NCBI GenBank assembly: GCA_047495785.1
Contig: JBLDXI010000015.1
Location: 4,216,001-4,280,000 of the forward strand
From: Lepidodermella squamata
Taxonomy: Eukaryota; Gastrotricha
DNA length: 64,000 nt
Direction of reading: 5' to 3'
Below the pieces are notes generated by a model that was given only the letters and a program-made list of their open reading frames with translations, had not been told where the DNA came from and did no database searches. This document shows, in pieces, positions 45,341 through 58,386 of this stretch (position 1 is its first letter; every line of letters begins with the position of its first letter). Both the position numbers and the translations under genes were made by a program.

Positions 45341-47024
45341 ATGACGTTGCTTCGGCTCGCTAGAGGCTTATGCAATCGATCAGCTGACAGATATCGACCT
45401 GTAATTGGTTTGGAAGTTCATGCCCAAGTGCTATCCAAGTCGAAGCTGTTTTCCCGTGCTGGAACAAGCTTTCTTGCGCCACCCAATTCTCAAGTCTCAT
45501 TTTTTGATTGTGCTCTCCCCGGCACTCTTCCTGTCGTTAATCGTCGTTGTGTGGAAGCTGCGGTACTTACTGGTTTAGCCTTGTCTTGTGAGATCAATAA
45601 GCTTACGACGTAAGGTTTTTCCATGGTGATCATTCGGGTCGATTGACATAAGTTGCTAATTTCACAGCTTTGATCGAAAGCATTACTTTTATTCGGATCT
45701 GCCCAGTGGTTATCAAATCACGCAATATTTCAATCCTATTGCGTTGAATGGAAATGTCCTATTTCAGCACGTTACTTCGAAATCTGCATGTGAGGAAAAG
45801 ATAATTCGGATTAAACAAATTCAACTGGAGCAGGATAGTGGCAAGAGCATGCACGACAAAGAGGAAACTCTTGTTGATCTCAATCGCTGTGGAATGGCCC
45901 TTCTCGAGATTGTTACAGAGCCTGACTTTACATCTGGAGAAGAAGTGACCTCGTTTTTGAGAGAGGTTCAGCACATATTATCATTGATTGGCGTTTGCAG
46001 TGGTCGCTTGGAAGAAGGAGCTCTACGAGTTGATGCCAATGTGTCGATTCAACGCGTGGGCGAGGACTTCAAGGGAGTGCGAACGGAAATTAAGAACTTG
46101 AACAGTTTACGTTCAGTATTCAGATCTATTCAATTTGAAATTCATCGCCAGGTTTGCGCTGTATTTCATTGACGGCTTGTTAATCTTGAACCATCGTCTA
46201 GACAGAGTTATTGAAGGCCGGGAAGACTGTCGTTAATGAAACTCGTTCATTTGATGCTCAAAAAGGCTGCACAGTTTCTATGCGCGATAAAGAGCGTGTC
46301 TTTGATTATCGCTACATGCCAGAACCCAATTTACCACCTTTAAGGCTGTATGATAGCAAAGATTGGCCTGGCCAGCCCGCGTTAAATATCGATGATATTC
46401 GGAAGAAACTCCCTCAAATGATGCCAAATGACATTCGACGAGATTATATCGACCGCCTAGGTTTGCGTCAAGACTTGGCTGTTAGAATTGTTGGTGATTT
46501 GAACTTGTTGGCATTATTCGAAAGATGTCTCGCTCACAGGTAACTAATGTCAGGTATTTAGTTTAATGCTGCAATGAAGTTTCAGAGCTGGGGTGAACGC
46601 AACCAATTTAGCCAACTTTATTTTGATCGAAGCCGTCGGATTCGCGAATTCTCATGAAATCGCCGATATTAAGGCTTTACCAGCAGACAAGATTGCCGAC
46701 ATCGTGTGGCTGCGTTCTGAAGATCGATTGTCAACATATTCGATGAGATTGATACTGGAAGAAGCTTTATTGCGTTCTGATAAAACTTCCATGGAATCTC
46801 TTATCAAGGAAAGAGGCGTTGAGCAAGTGAATGACTCAGCAATAATAGAAGCCGAATGCCATAGAGTCTTCTCAACTATGGCTGATGCTGTCAAAGCCCA
46901 GGAGCGGAAAAAGAACGGCAAGCCTTTGCCTCTATTGATGGGCCAGTTAATGAAGGAAAGCAAAGGAAAAATCAATCCCAAGCAGGCTGATAAATTTTTC
47001 AAGCAATTGCTAGGGGTCTCTTAA
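45341..47024 (+). CDS. GATB: Mitochondrial glutamyl-tRNA(Gln) amidotransferase subunit B
   Basis: Four exons: 45341-45609, 45668-46151, 46202-46539, 46586-47024; 509 aa. The N-terminus ([18 protein letters not shown]) is basic and Arg-rich, as for mitochondrial import. Hallmarks: [101 protein letters not shown], and a C-terminal YqeY-like helical domain ending [13 protein letters not shown]. With GatA and GatC it converts Glu-tRNA(Gln) to Gln-tRNA(Gln). SBF begins 75 nt after its stop on the same strand. Confidence 0.97.
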
Positions 47025-47099
47025 TTATTACAAAGCATATTGTTTGTTAATTTACTCCATATCTTACCAATAGGTTTATAAAAAATGAAGTATTGATTA

Positions 47100-50000
47100 A
47101 TGGACGAATCCTGGCTGGTTGATACTTTCGCAATCATCGGATATGACGTAGTTTCGTTAGCAAAATCCTTAGCTGGGAATTTCGTGATTGACCGGCAATT
47201 AAATGAACGCCCAAGGATTTTATTTCGTTACCCCACTCTACCGATCGCAGAAGATGACTCGTCTGGACAAGTTGACCATGTCTCTAATATTATTGATTTC
47301 TGCCAGCCGATGGGCTGGTCCGTGTTTAAAACGCCAAGAACTCCTCAGTTTCACATGGTAGTTCTAACAGACACGCCTGGATGTCGCCTTTATGCTGCTG
47401 TTTTCAATTTGTTCGAAGCTGTTGCAATACCAAGAGATTCCGTCGACGACTACTCGCATAGCGAAGATCATGTCGCTTCTCAAGTTATCAACGAAGGCGA
47501 AGAAGTGACCGGAGACGCGGTATCTGTCAAAAGCTGGGTATCTGCCGGTCATGTGCAAAGCACTCCGGGCAAACGAACAGGAAACACGCTGTTAGGCCCA
47601 GTCGACGCTGTAATACGCCGTGATAGCAAATCAAGCTTACGATCTGCTGTATCAGCTATCAATCAAGAAATTCGGCCTGCTCCAATTGCTGAACCTACCT
47701 ACGTCTACGTACCAAAATCGCTTATCATAATATCAAAATACAACTACCCGGAGGTTTTCAAATCGTGTCTCAGTGAGTTTATTCTTGAACATGCCGAATT
47801 GAAGTTTTAATTTTCAATTTGTAGATGTTGTCTATCGTGTTCATCTGGAACAAATCAGCCGATTCCCAATCGAGACTGCTATTGCAAATTTGGTGGCTTC
47901 GGTGATCGTACCTCCACCGGGCTATCCTCCGGTTTCGTTTAGCCTTGGCGTCGGGCCTCGCTTGACGATTCGACAGCCTGTTTACAAAACAGTTCCCGTG
48001 ACTGGCTCAACTGTTTACCAGCTTTTTCATTACCTTGGGGTCCACAATACTCTGACTGCTATTTGCTGTTTGCTGAATGAATTTAAAGTTGTTGTCTACT
48101 CTGCCTCCCTTAACCATTTGACTCAATGCTGTCACGCGCTGGTATCTCTGCTGTACCCGCTGCCTTACTATCATGTTTATATTCCCGTTCTTCCGGAATC
48201 AATCATTGCTATGCTATCAGCTCCGACGCCGTTTCTTATCGGAATTCACTCGCTGCTAAAACATGAAGCGCTTTCTCAGCCTGACGTTGTTGTCATCGAC
48301 CTGGACGCTGGTAGCGTCCGTCTTCCCGAGTCCACTCGCCTGCTCCAGCTTCCCAATAGCTACCTTAACCGTGTAACGAATGATTTGATGCGGGTGCTAA
48401 ACCCTGAATTATTTGTTGCTGATAACGCGTTTTCATCTCCAACGACTCTGTTCTCGTCGCCATCCAACCCGGGCGATTCGTCATCGTCAGCCGTACTTTC
48501 ATCAGCAAACGCGTGTTTGACGGATAAAATGTTGCGGGCTTGCTTCTTGCGCCTCTTCGCATCACTTTTTGCCGGCTACCGCCACTCGTTGTCCGCGATT
48601 CGCATTTGCCCGGAGCCGCGTATTGTTTTTGACAAGGCCCACTTTTTAGGGCAACGCGGTGAGGCGTTCACGCCTTCAGAATGTTTACTCTGCTCTCTGT
48701 TGACGTCTTTCTTTCCTCAGTTCCTCCAGGTAACCTAGACATACAGCCTTCAGTGCAGTTGCTATTTGCTAATGTGTTTGCGTAATTACAGGAAAGAATG
48801 CTTCCGCACCGGCCAATCGACATTTACGACGAGCTTTGTGCCTCCATCACGTCGCTGCTTGCCGAGGAGGATGCAAACCCAGACCGCATTGTCGAAAATA
48901 TCCGGCTTGTTGCTCACCAATTGTTGCAGAATGAACAGATTCCAACGACAGGAATAAGTAAGGAAATTAAAACGCACTTGTCAAGTACATTAAGTTAGAT
49001 GATTTCTCAAAATTTGAAGGCAATATTTAATTTTTTATTTAAAAATGGAAAATGAAATAATTGAAAATTTCGAGAGAAAATGTTTTATAAAGAGAAAGTT
49101 ACTTGGAACAGCAGGGAATTCCGTAACGAATTTTGAATTTATCTTTGCAGCTCTTGGATCTACGCCCTCCACGAGTGAATTGGATAATTTTGCATCGCTT
49201 TTGGCAAATACTCCCAAACCATACCCTATTATGCAAGTCCCTGATGCAACCCAAGTTGATAGAATGGTAATTGATGCCCGCACCAAGCTGATTCTTGCGA
49301 ATTCCAGTGCTCTTAAACCTGTCGAGCCGACTGTTTCTTTGAAGAAGCGAAAAGTCATAATGGGAAATGCAGTTACTATCGACTCGTCTATGCCACATTC
49401 TTTCCAACGCCGTCTTGAAGTTGTAAAATCTTGCGTAGGCCACGTTTTCGGCAACCGAATAGCCGAAGCTCGCCGCCTCTTGCCAGCCACAATGCGGGCG
49501 TTGAAACTTGTCGAAGTTCGGCGAAGATTGCCAGCCGAGCTATCCCGCTATGCTTTCAGCGACGGCGAATTGCAGCAGACTGTTATTGCGCCGGTTTTGA
49601 ACAACCACCAGTTCGATTTGGTGGTTCAACTTGTCACTTTCGCTCTTAGCCTCGAGTCACATTGGGATGAAAATGGAATAGCCGCCGCGATCTTACCCTT
49701 ATCCACGATTTTCTACCGCTACTTGGGTGATTCTAGGCATCAACAGTTTTTGTATACCGCGATTCAGGAGCACCCTCTTTGGTTGAATCAAAGCTTTTGG
49801 ACTTCGGTGATTTACCGTCATATCGCGGCAGCTGTTGCCGCAGTTCATAATTCATCGAAATCCGCTAACACAGCACCAAATATCACTTTGGAACCGCCTC
49901 TGTCACTTGAAATGTGTGGTAAATACCTGGAACAGCAATTTACACATCACGAATCCGGACAAAATGGAGTTGAGGAAAAAGCTGAGACATTGTCTCGCGA

Positions 50001-53000
50001 GGAGGAAAGCATGGCCTATTCTTACTGTAAACATTTTGCGAATTTGATGGTTTATTTATTGACTCCACTCGACCCATCTCGCGATTTGAGTGGTTTGCTG
50101 AACAGCGGATCAGGACCTGGTGAATTTGCCGCTAATTCCTCCCAGTCGCATAATAACGACGCTCTTGGTGCTGATTCAAGCGTTTATTCTGAATCGGGAT
50201 TCGACGAGCAAGATTTACGAGATGTTAAGGGGGTCGTTCACTGGTTCATCAGCCGAGTTCTGCAAAATGTTTGCTCTGAAACCGGCGTCTCAGATGACCA
50301 TCGTCGAAATCTTGAGGCCATGCTAGGCGAGACGGTTGGGTCTCACATGGACTACCTAGAAATGGTCTATCAACACACGAGACATTTACCACCGCTGCAA
50401 AAGCCACGAATTCTAGAGCCGACCCTGTTACCGGGCGAACAGAAGTTGATCGGACCGCTTCGAGCGATAATTTTGCCTGATGGTCGTCGGTTGGGAATTA
50501 ACGGCGATACCTGGATTGGCCAGGCTCCGTCTAATTCGAAATCGACGAGCATCAGTGGCCCGGGTGGCCCACGTCGTTTGGCGCACAGTGGCGCGACCAG
50601 CGATATAACTAGTGTTGCCACTGGTACAGCCGGCGGAGACTTGGATGACGCTGGCAGTAGCGATCACGCTGTTTGTTTGTTGCCCGCCGAGGGTGCGGTT
50701 TTTCTCACCACTTACCGTTTGGTGTTCATCGGTAACCCGATCGATGCATACGCGTCGGAAGTCGTTGTTGTCAAATCAATCCCTGTCGCCAGTTTGTGGA
50801 GCGAAAAGCAAGTGCCTGCTATCTACCTCCACCACCCATACGATCACTACTTCACGCAATGCTACCAAATGCGTTCGAATACGTTTGAAATTATGAAGGT
50901 AAGTCAAAATGCGCTTTTTTAAGGCGGATTTTTTAAATTTATACTTAAATTCCCCGTATTTTAGATTTTGTTTGACTCGACTGAAGTGAATGAATCAGCT
51001 ATTGTTGACCTGCGGCAACAACTCGCGAGTTTGCGATGGCCCGTCGAAGTAACCAGCCTATTTTGCGCTCGCCAACTTTTCGCAACTACCGGCAGTCAAC
51101 CGGCCGTTTCTCAGCCTGAAGCTACCATGCCGGCATCGAGCACGATCACGCCCCTGGGCCAAAAACAGCATTCGAAATCGAAGTTTAAAACTCTGGCGAG
51201 AAACACGTTATCGAAGCTGAATGTTGGAGCGAATGTGCAACTGTCGTTGGAGCGGAAAATCACCCGCGGTACTGCGTTACTTCAACGGCAGATTTTCCAC
51301 GTGTCAGGTAATACTATCCGGGCGTCACAACGCAGTGCGACTATGCTTCAGCACCAGTCGTCCCAGGCGACTGCGGCTGGGCTGAATTTTATGAGCCAGG
51401 AGCGCGCTAATATGATGATTATGGATTTTGAGCGATTGAAGCTCGGCACGATAACAGGTCGTGCAGATGCGTCATCAGCCATCAATACTGGTTGGCGACT
51501 CAGTTTTGTCAACCGCCACTTCTCAGTTTGCCGGTCTTACCCGGAGGTGGTTTCAACACTAATGGCTCTTTCGGATGAAACGCTGAAGCGGATAGCCCAG
51601 GGTTGTCGCATGACTCGTTTTCCCAGCGCGGTATGGCGGCACCCTAATTCGGGCGCGGTTCTCATTCGATCTGCGGCTTTCATGTCACCGACTAACCGGG
51701 TAATAACCGCGATTCGACGAACCACAAACGACGGTGCGAGTAGCAGCAGCGGCAAAGACGAGGCGCTATCAATGCCATCGAGTTCCACCCTTGCCGCTGA
51801 TCTAGTCGCCTATATCAGTAACTTGGTAGTTGTAACATCGGCTACGAGTAGCGATGGAACCCTCCGCAACAACAATGTGGGCGAATCAGTACGACCTGAA
51901 TCGAAAAACAGCGGTCATTCCGACCCGAATGGCTTGGGAACGCCGCTGAATTCCCGCCGAGCTCCATCTGGGTCCATTTCGACTACGGCGAGTCACCACG
52001 GCAATGCCACCGTTTGCATTGTTGGAGACGCCGCCCAGCTTAAAACTCTGAAAACCGTGATAACCGACCCTGCTGTTGATTTTATTTCGATCCAAGTGAC
52101 AGCTCCGACCGCTGTGAAGGCCGCCTATAAACGCCTTGTTCAGAAGGCGGTGTGCCCGGCTGATGCCGGTGAGCGGCGAAAACGTGATGTTTTCAACAAC
52201 GCAACATCCTCAAGTGCGACTTTCCACCTTAACGGGTCGGCGAATTCTTCGCATCAGGAAGGCGGTTTTTCGTCAATGTTGAGCGGGGAAGGATTTTTCA
52301 AGGCATTCAACGATTCAGGGTGGCTTCAGCAGATCTCGACCTTACTTCGAGTCTCGTCGATGATTGCCATGCTGGTTGATGCTGCTTCAATAAGCGTAGT
52401 AGTGACGGCTGAGGATGGCAGCGATTTTGTAACGCAGGTTGTGTGCCTAGCGCAACTGCTACTTGATCCATTCTATCGAACTCGCAGTGGGTTCAAGGTC
52501 CTTGTAACTCGAGAATGGCTAGCCTTCGGACATCGATTCGGCGTCCGTGGCAATCAGATGGCCGTCAATCGATTGAACTCATTCATTCCAGTTTTCCTTC
52601 AATTCTTGGATGCGGTGAGTCATTCTAGCCAAAAATGTTCTTTTATGTAATGTTATTTTTTTCAGGTACATCAACTTTTGGAGCAATTTCCTATTGCTTT
52701 CGAGTTCAACCAGTTTTTCATCAAGGCACTCGCCTATCATTCGACGTCTAATAGATTTTTCGATTGGCTGCTCGACTGTGATGCAGACAGGCTGTCTTGT
52801 GGTCTTCCGCTTCTTGGCACTCAACCGAGCGAAGACAAGACAGAATGTTCTTTCTTCTGGGATTTTGTTGACAAACAGTGGGATTCTAGTCCAATCTACT
52901 ACAACTTTCTTTACGACGCAGAACGTAATCAATCTCTTGTTCTCTCTCCAAAGGTATGCTTTAAGGTGGAGTTTTGAATCGCTGATTAAATCATTTTTCT

Positions 53001-54934
53001 CTATTTTTCTTAGTACGTTCTGCCGTACTTGCGAATTTGGGATTATTTTTACGGAAATTCACTATCGAGTGATTTATTGTATGACACTTTCCTGCCACTG
53101 AATGGCAACCCGAACCCACGTCCGATCACTGATTCATCGAGTGCAATAAGCAAACCGGATGCTAACAGTCAAGTGCTTCTTGACGCTGCGTTTGAATGGC
53201 CAGATTCCGTTTTCTGCAACGGCTTCGTCGCTGCGTTGAGATCGTACTGTGATTCTTACGAGATGGCCTCTGGCAATTTCGATGAATCGCATGAAGGTAG
53301 TTTCCACGATTTGGCGTGGCCAGATGCGTTCAAAGCAGGCTGTTTGAACCGGCAAAAGCCGCAGATGGACAGTCAAATGTCGCCGGTTTTCCACCCGTGC
53401 GTGCCAGTGCCGGCCTCGCGCCAGCTGTTTAATTGGACCGTGGCGCAATTACCTGCGAATCAACTGCTAGACATCGCCCGCTCGTTAGGATCACTATCGC
53501 TGAACGAACTCGCGATTAGCTTCGGCCGCGGCACTGGTAGCCAGCCGCACCAGCTGCGCCACGTTTCATCCGTGTCGAAAGCCAGCATTTGCGGCGCGTG
53601 CTCCGCCATGTTGTGGCCCCCTACGCCGGCCGTTGTCTGCGACAAATGCCCGTAAGTCGCTTTTCAAATGAGTACATTGCAATCATTGCAGTAATTACCA
53701 TGAAAAAATACACCTAACGAAATAGGGTATTTTGGACCATATTATGGAAATGCGCTTAAGAAGACCTTAATTTTTCTTAAAATTCATGAAAGAAAAGAGC
53801 CAGCTTGATTTGAGAAATTCCTAAAATCGGGTCAAATTTTTTAAATTGCCGAAATTTAAGGATGGAATTTTTGAAAACAAAATTTTTGAAGTGTGGATTG
53901 ATTAATTTGCCAAAAAATGTCAAAATGTCAAAATTTCACGATTATTACTATTGCTCATTCCATTTCGTCCAAGGCCTAATCATTTCTTTGAGAACACGTT
54001 GCAAAATTATTCTGAAATAGCGCCTTTCAATGGTTTGCGTTTGATGTCACGCTTTGAAATTTGGCACCGCAACAGGCGCATTTGTTTCCGCTAAAAGATG
54101 TTTTAAAAATATGTAAATGAGTCAGAAATCGTCTTCCTCACCAATTTTCTTAGATAAGGAAGATTATTTTTGAGAGAGTCCTCAATCAGTATCAATACAA
54201 ATTTTCTGAATTGATCCCGATTTGTTGCTCTTTGAAAAACGCGGTTTTGTCCCAAGTTTTTATCGTTCAACCTCGCTCATATGCTTTCATGTTTTCTTGA
54301 TAGGCTGGTCGCCCATCGGCAATGTCAGGCTCGAGTTTTGAAACTTCACAATTGTTCTGGGCAGAATTTGCAAAACGGAGGCGATTCGTCGCCAAATGCC
54401 ATTTCACACCCGGCTAGTCCGCCCCAGGTGATCATGTACCGGTCTGACTTGATCGCCTCGTCACAACACCAGCAACTTCACAACCGGTCATCCGCGACGG
54501 GTCGAAGTGATACGATTTCTTCGATATCCCGATCAGCAGTTAATTCGAGCACATTGCCAGCTCCTGCGTCAGGAACATCGCGTTTTATGATGAGCGGGTC
54601 GCTCTACAAACGCGGCCAATTGCTACACGGCCTGACTAAGCGGTTCTACGTGCTAGACCTCGCATCTCAACGAATTGTGTACTACGAATCTCAAAGCGAG
54701 GCGGAGATCAGCGGCGGGGTGGGCGCTGAAAAAGGCGCCATTCCGCTGACGCAGATCGTCGAAGTTGTGCCGCTTGAAACGCAGCAATCGTCGTCGATGC
54801 TCGACTCGACGCAAGTCGCCGAGTACGGCTTCACGATTGTCACGACAAAGCGCAGTCATCACTTTTTGACATCGACGCAGAAGGAGGCGGAAAAGTGGAC
54901 CGAAGCGATTGGGAAAGCGTTAACTTTGCTATGA
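47100..54934 (+). CDS. SBF/MTMR5-13: SET-binding factor / myotubularin-related 5/13 (DENN-MTM pseudophosphatase)
   Basis: Eight exons: 47100-47772, 47825-48729, 48792-48957, 49151-50898, 50965-52614, 52666-52953, 53014-53651, 54304-54934; 2232 aa. Domains: tripartite DENN (about 1-560), SBF2 region (about 600-900), GRAM/PH-G (about 1050-1160), myotubularin domain (about 1200-1750), a C1-type zinc finger (CGAC...CDKC....HRQC, about 2000-2035) and a C-terminal PH domain (about 2118-2230). The catalytic HCSDGWDRT loop is replaced by VVVTAEDGSDFVT (about 1645): no Cys and no Arg, so a pseudophosphatase. Such proteins are Rab GEFs (DENN) that pair with active MTMR2-type phosphatases on endosomes. 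The C1 finger is completed only across the 652-nt intron 7. Confidence 0.95.
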
Positions 54935-55430
54935 GCTTTCCATAATATTATTATAATCTAGAGCCTTTGCAACAAATTTTTGTGTAGTGCCGTATCTTCC
55001 ATTACAAGATATATTATTGCATTTTTGCGAAATATGAAATAAAATTTGGATCTTGCAATAGTATTATTATATTGTAGCTCTTGTGCTTTTTTTGCTGATG
55101 CGGCTGCTTTTTACGACGTGATTATTTGCGAGAATATGCAAATTTTCTGAAGCATAAAATCTCTCCATGTCTGAAGTCGGAATGTGAGACGTTCGTTTTT
55201 GGTTTCGTGTGTTTATATTTCTTATACGAGCAATAAAAGAGAAGCAACTTTTATGCGTTGGATTTTATTAATTTACTTCAGTTGTAAAATAGTCGGTAGA
55301 AAAATTGGTACGAAAAATACCCAAGTTCATGCGCAGCTGTAGTCGCGGAAATTCGATACAATAATTTGACTTGCATTGACGAGGTATCATAAATATTTAA
55401 GGAAGAAGAAGGAGATATTATATCGTTTAT
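54935..55430. other. Intergenic, SBF / muscarinic receptor (tail to tail)
   Basis: Convergent 3' flanks. SBF has AATAAA at 55038-55043. No gene seen. Confidence 0.5.
55038..55043 (+). terminator. Polyadenylation signal AATAAA after SBF
   Basis: Canonical hexamer 104 nt beyond the SBF stop codon. Confidence 0.55.
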
Positions 55431-58386
55431 TCAATTTCCCGTGCTATTCGGCCGCTTCGCACTCGTTGATTCCTGAACTATCGTTACGGACGGCTCATGC
55501 CCAGCTGATGATGGGTATACATTGCTGCTAGGCTGCCGGCCTACGTGTCGACGCATCGGTGAACGTCCAGCGTTCACCTCGTGCCTAAAGCTGTAAGTTG
55601 TCCCGCCTGTTGTGGCGCGAGGTTTGAAGAAACCACCGGTTGTGGCTCCGCGCTCATTGTCCCCCGAGCTGTCTGTCCGTACGCTGCTACGGTACGCGAC
55701 GTGGCCGATATTCCCGGCTCCCCGACTGTTCCGCTTTGTCATGACGAACCGACAGCGGAGTATATGCAAGAAGGTGTTCCGGAAAGTGGCGTTACAGTAG
55801 GCGTAGCATAGCGGGTTCAAAGTGCTGTTAATGTAGCAAAGCCAATAACTCATTTGATACAGGGTCGCCGGAACACAGCCAAAACAAAATGTCTCAATAT
55901 TTGTCTGAAAAAAATGAACGTTAAAATCAAAATCGAAACTCAAAAATTCCGTACCAAGACTGTGTAAGGCAACCAGGTTAGAATGAAAACTAGCAAGATA
56001 GCAGTTAGCATTTTAGCAGCCTTTCTTTCAGCCGCTCGGTCGTCGTGGACCTTCCTCACTGGAGCTTTAATTTGCCGGCTTCTGTTGTCGGAAGTCATGC
56101 AGCTGTCGCTGTCTATTGTCATGGTCATATTGCTTCGGCCGGTTGAACCTTGACCAACTAACGCAGCTGAAAACACAGAATATTTAGAGTGTGAGGCACC
56201 ATTATAAGATTTCATTTTTACCATTCCGTCCTTTCCCCTGCGTCATTGCTTTTGACGACCACAATCTAAATTGAGCAAACATGGACTGACGGCGCGTGCA
56301 ACTTTCAGGGAAGACATCTATTAAGGTGGCCTCGTCGACCGTAGACGGTGTAGAATTGTTATCGCCAACAGCTGCCACGTTACTAACACTTGGATGCTCA
56401 TCGGCAGTGGAGCCAACTGGAAGACTTCGGCTAATTGAGCTGTTGTTTTTTTGGAAGATGCAGTGCTTTTTGTTAGATTTAACGCTACTATGCCGCGAAC
56501 ACCCCTCTAATAAGGCCTGCCGGCTTTCCTCGTCGTCTTTCTTCCCTTTAATCGGCAGTATTTTAATATCTGGCATTGTCGAAGAAGTTTTGCTGCTGCT
56601 GTTCTCACTTGGCTCGCGGCGAAGTGCGATCGGTTCTAGACCAGCCTCGTCGAAAACAGCTCGTAGGGGCAGAATGGCTGGCATCGGCTTCGGTCGTTTC
56701 ACCATTGCAATCCAATTCATAGCGGCGATTTTGCTGATTGAACCAATCGATGATGACCTTGTCTCAGGTTTCGACTCAGCAGGTGATTCGCCGCTAATTG
56801 TCGCAACATCGCCGTTGCGTAACGCGGTTATAACCGGCGCCATTGTTTTTAAAATTCCATCCTCTTGCAAATAAAACGACAACCGGCTAAGAACTGCGTG
56901 CTTGCTTGGTGATCTCCGTTGAATTACTTGAGCTTCAGGTAATTTTTCCTTCGATTGAGAATCGCTGGCTGATGTCGATTCGTCCTCAGGTGAGTCGATC
57001 GAATGCATGTTGGAAAAGATGGTCGAGTCGAAAAATGCGCTCGGAGATTCAGTCGAAGAAGACTGGTGATCATCGCTTGAGTCAATCAGAGCAGCAGCGT
57101 GCCTGGACCCTGGCAATAGCCTCACCGCTAAACTCCTCGCCTCGTCACTCGCGGTGCTAACATATGATTTCGACTTGGGAATTTCGGCTGTAGTTGTCTC
57201 AGGTTTCATGCTGCTTGGCTGAACTGCTAACATTGAGTGAGATATCCGCGGCGCGGCAACGTGTTTAATAGATTGCCGGGGAGGATCCGAAACGCGTTTA
57301 TTGGAATCACCACCATTCGACGAGTGCCTCGGAACGACAACCGGTGGCTGAGATGCCCTGCTGTAGGCGCCTGGGCGCCGGTTGGCTTGCAGCATTTTCA
57401 GCTCATTCGTACGTTGGCGAGTTATTCCATAGACTTTGAAGTAGAGAAAGCACATGGCCGCGACGGGGCCGTAGAAAGCGACAAAAGTCAACGCGAGTGA
57501 CACCAACCGGCTAGTTAGATCTCCGCCGGCCAAAAATTGCAAGTAACATGTATCATCTGGAACTGTTCTCTGCCCCTCAATATATGGCCAGCCGATGATC
57601 CTGTCAAATTAAAAAATATTCACACATCAGCATAATATACAAAAAATTGTCTTTCACTTGTTCAAAATTGAAATTGCTTACCAAGGAGGCCACACAATGA
57701 CGGAAACGACCCATGCCGAGGCTATCATTAGGAATACTTTTTTAGGCGTTCTGCTCGCCCTATAAGTGAGTGGTCGAGTTAGGGATAAGTAACGATCGCA
57801 GCAGATGACGAGAAGATTGCAAACAGAAGCATTACACATGACGTAGTCGAATGTGAGCCAAAGATCGCAGACAATCGCACCGAATGGCCAGCGACCCAAT
57901 AAAACGAAAACTGTATACAGCGGCATTGAAATAAATCCTGGAAATCATAGAATGTTGAGACTACTGGCAAGAAGAAGTTGAATAAATTACCTATGCAACA
58001 ATCTGCAACTGCCAGCGAAAGTAAAAAGTAATTCGTCAAAATTCTCAACTGGCGATTTATAGCGAATGACAATAACACCAAAAGGTTGCCAACTATACAA
58101 AAAAGTAAGTTTTTACCACAGATCAATTTGGTCAATAGAAATTCTTACTTATGGTGACTAAGATGAGAATGATGGCGATTAGTGCAATCAAAATCATGGC
58201 AGCAATGCTCTGTTCGGAAGCGCCTGATTTGGAACCTGTCTCCGAACCATCGGCGGTGTAGTCGAAGCCGAGATTGACATCATCAGGCGGCCTGTCACTC
58301 GGCGACTCAAGATAGTTATATTCTTCGGGTAAGACTGCCGATGTGAACAGCGGCATCGTCAAGTTGCTTCTAAAGCCGCCGAACAT
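55431..58386 (-). CDS. Muscarinic acetylcholine receptor (GPCR, class A)
   Basis: Six exons: 58149-58386, 57991-58092, 57682-57937, 56222-57600, 55955-56166, 55431-55904; 886 aa. Seven TM segments in muscarinic context: LAVADCCIG (TM2), [14 protein letters not shown] (TM3 with D3.32 and Y3.33), [18 protein letters not shown] (TM4), DTCYLQFL (ECL2 Cys), [10 protein letters not shown] (TM6), [19 protein letters not shown] (TM7). ICL3 is about 490 residues and Ser-rich, as in invertebrate GAR-type receptors. It binds acetylcholine and signals through G proteins. N6.52, almost invariant in muscarinic receptors, is Thr, and S3.36 is Cys. ATG 58386 leads a short extracellular tail with one NLT glycosylation site; an upstream exon is possible. 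Confidence 0.93.
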
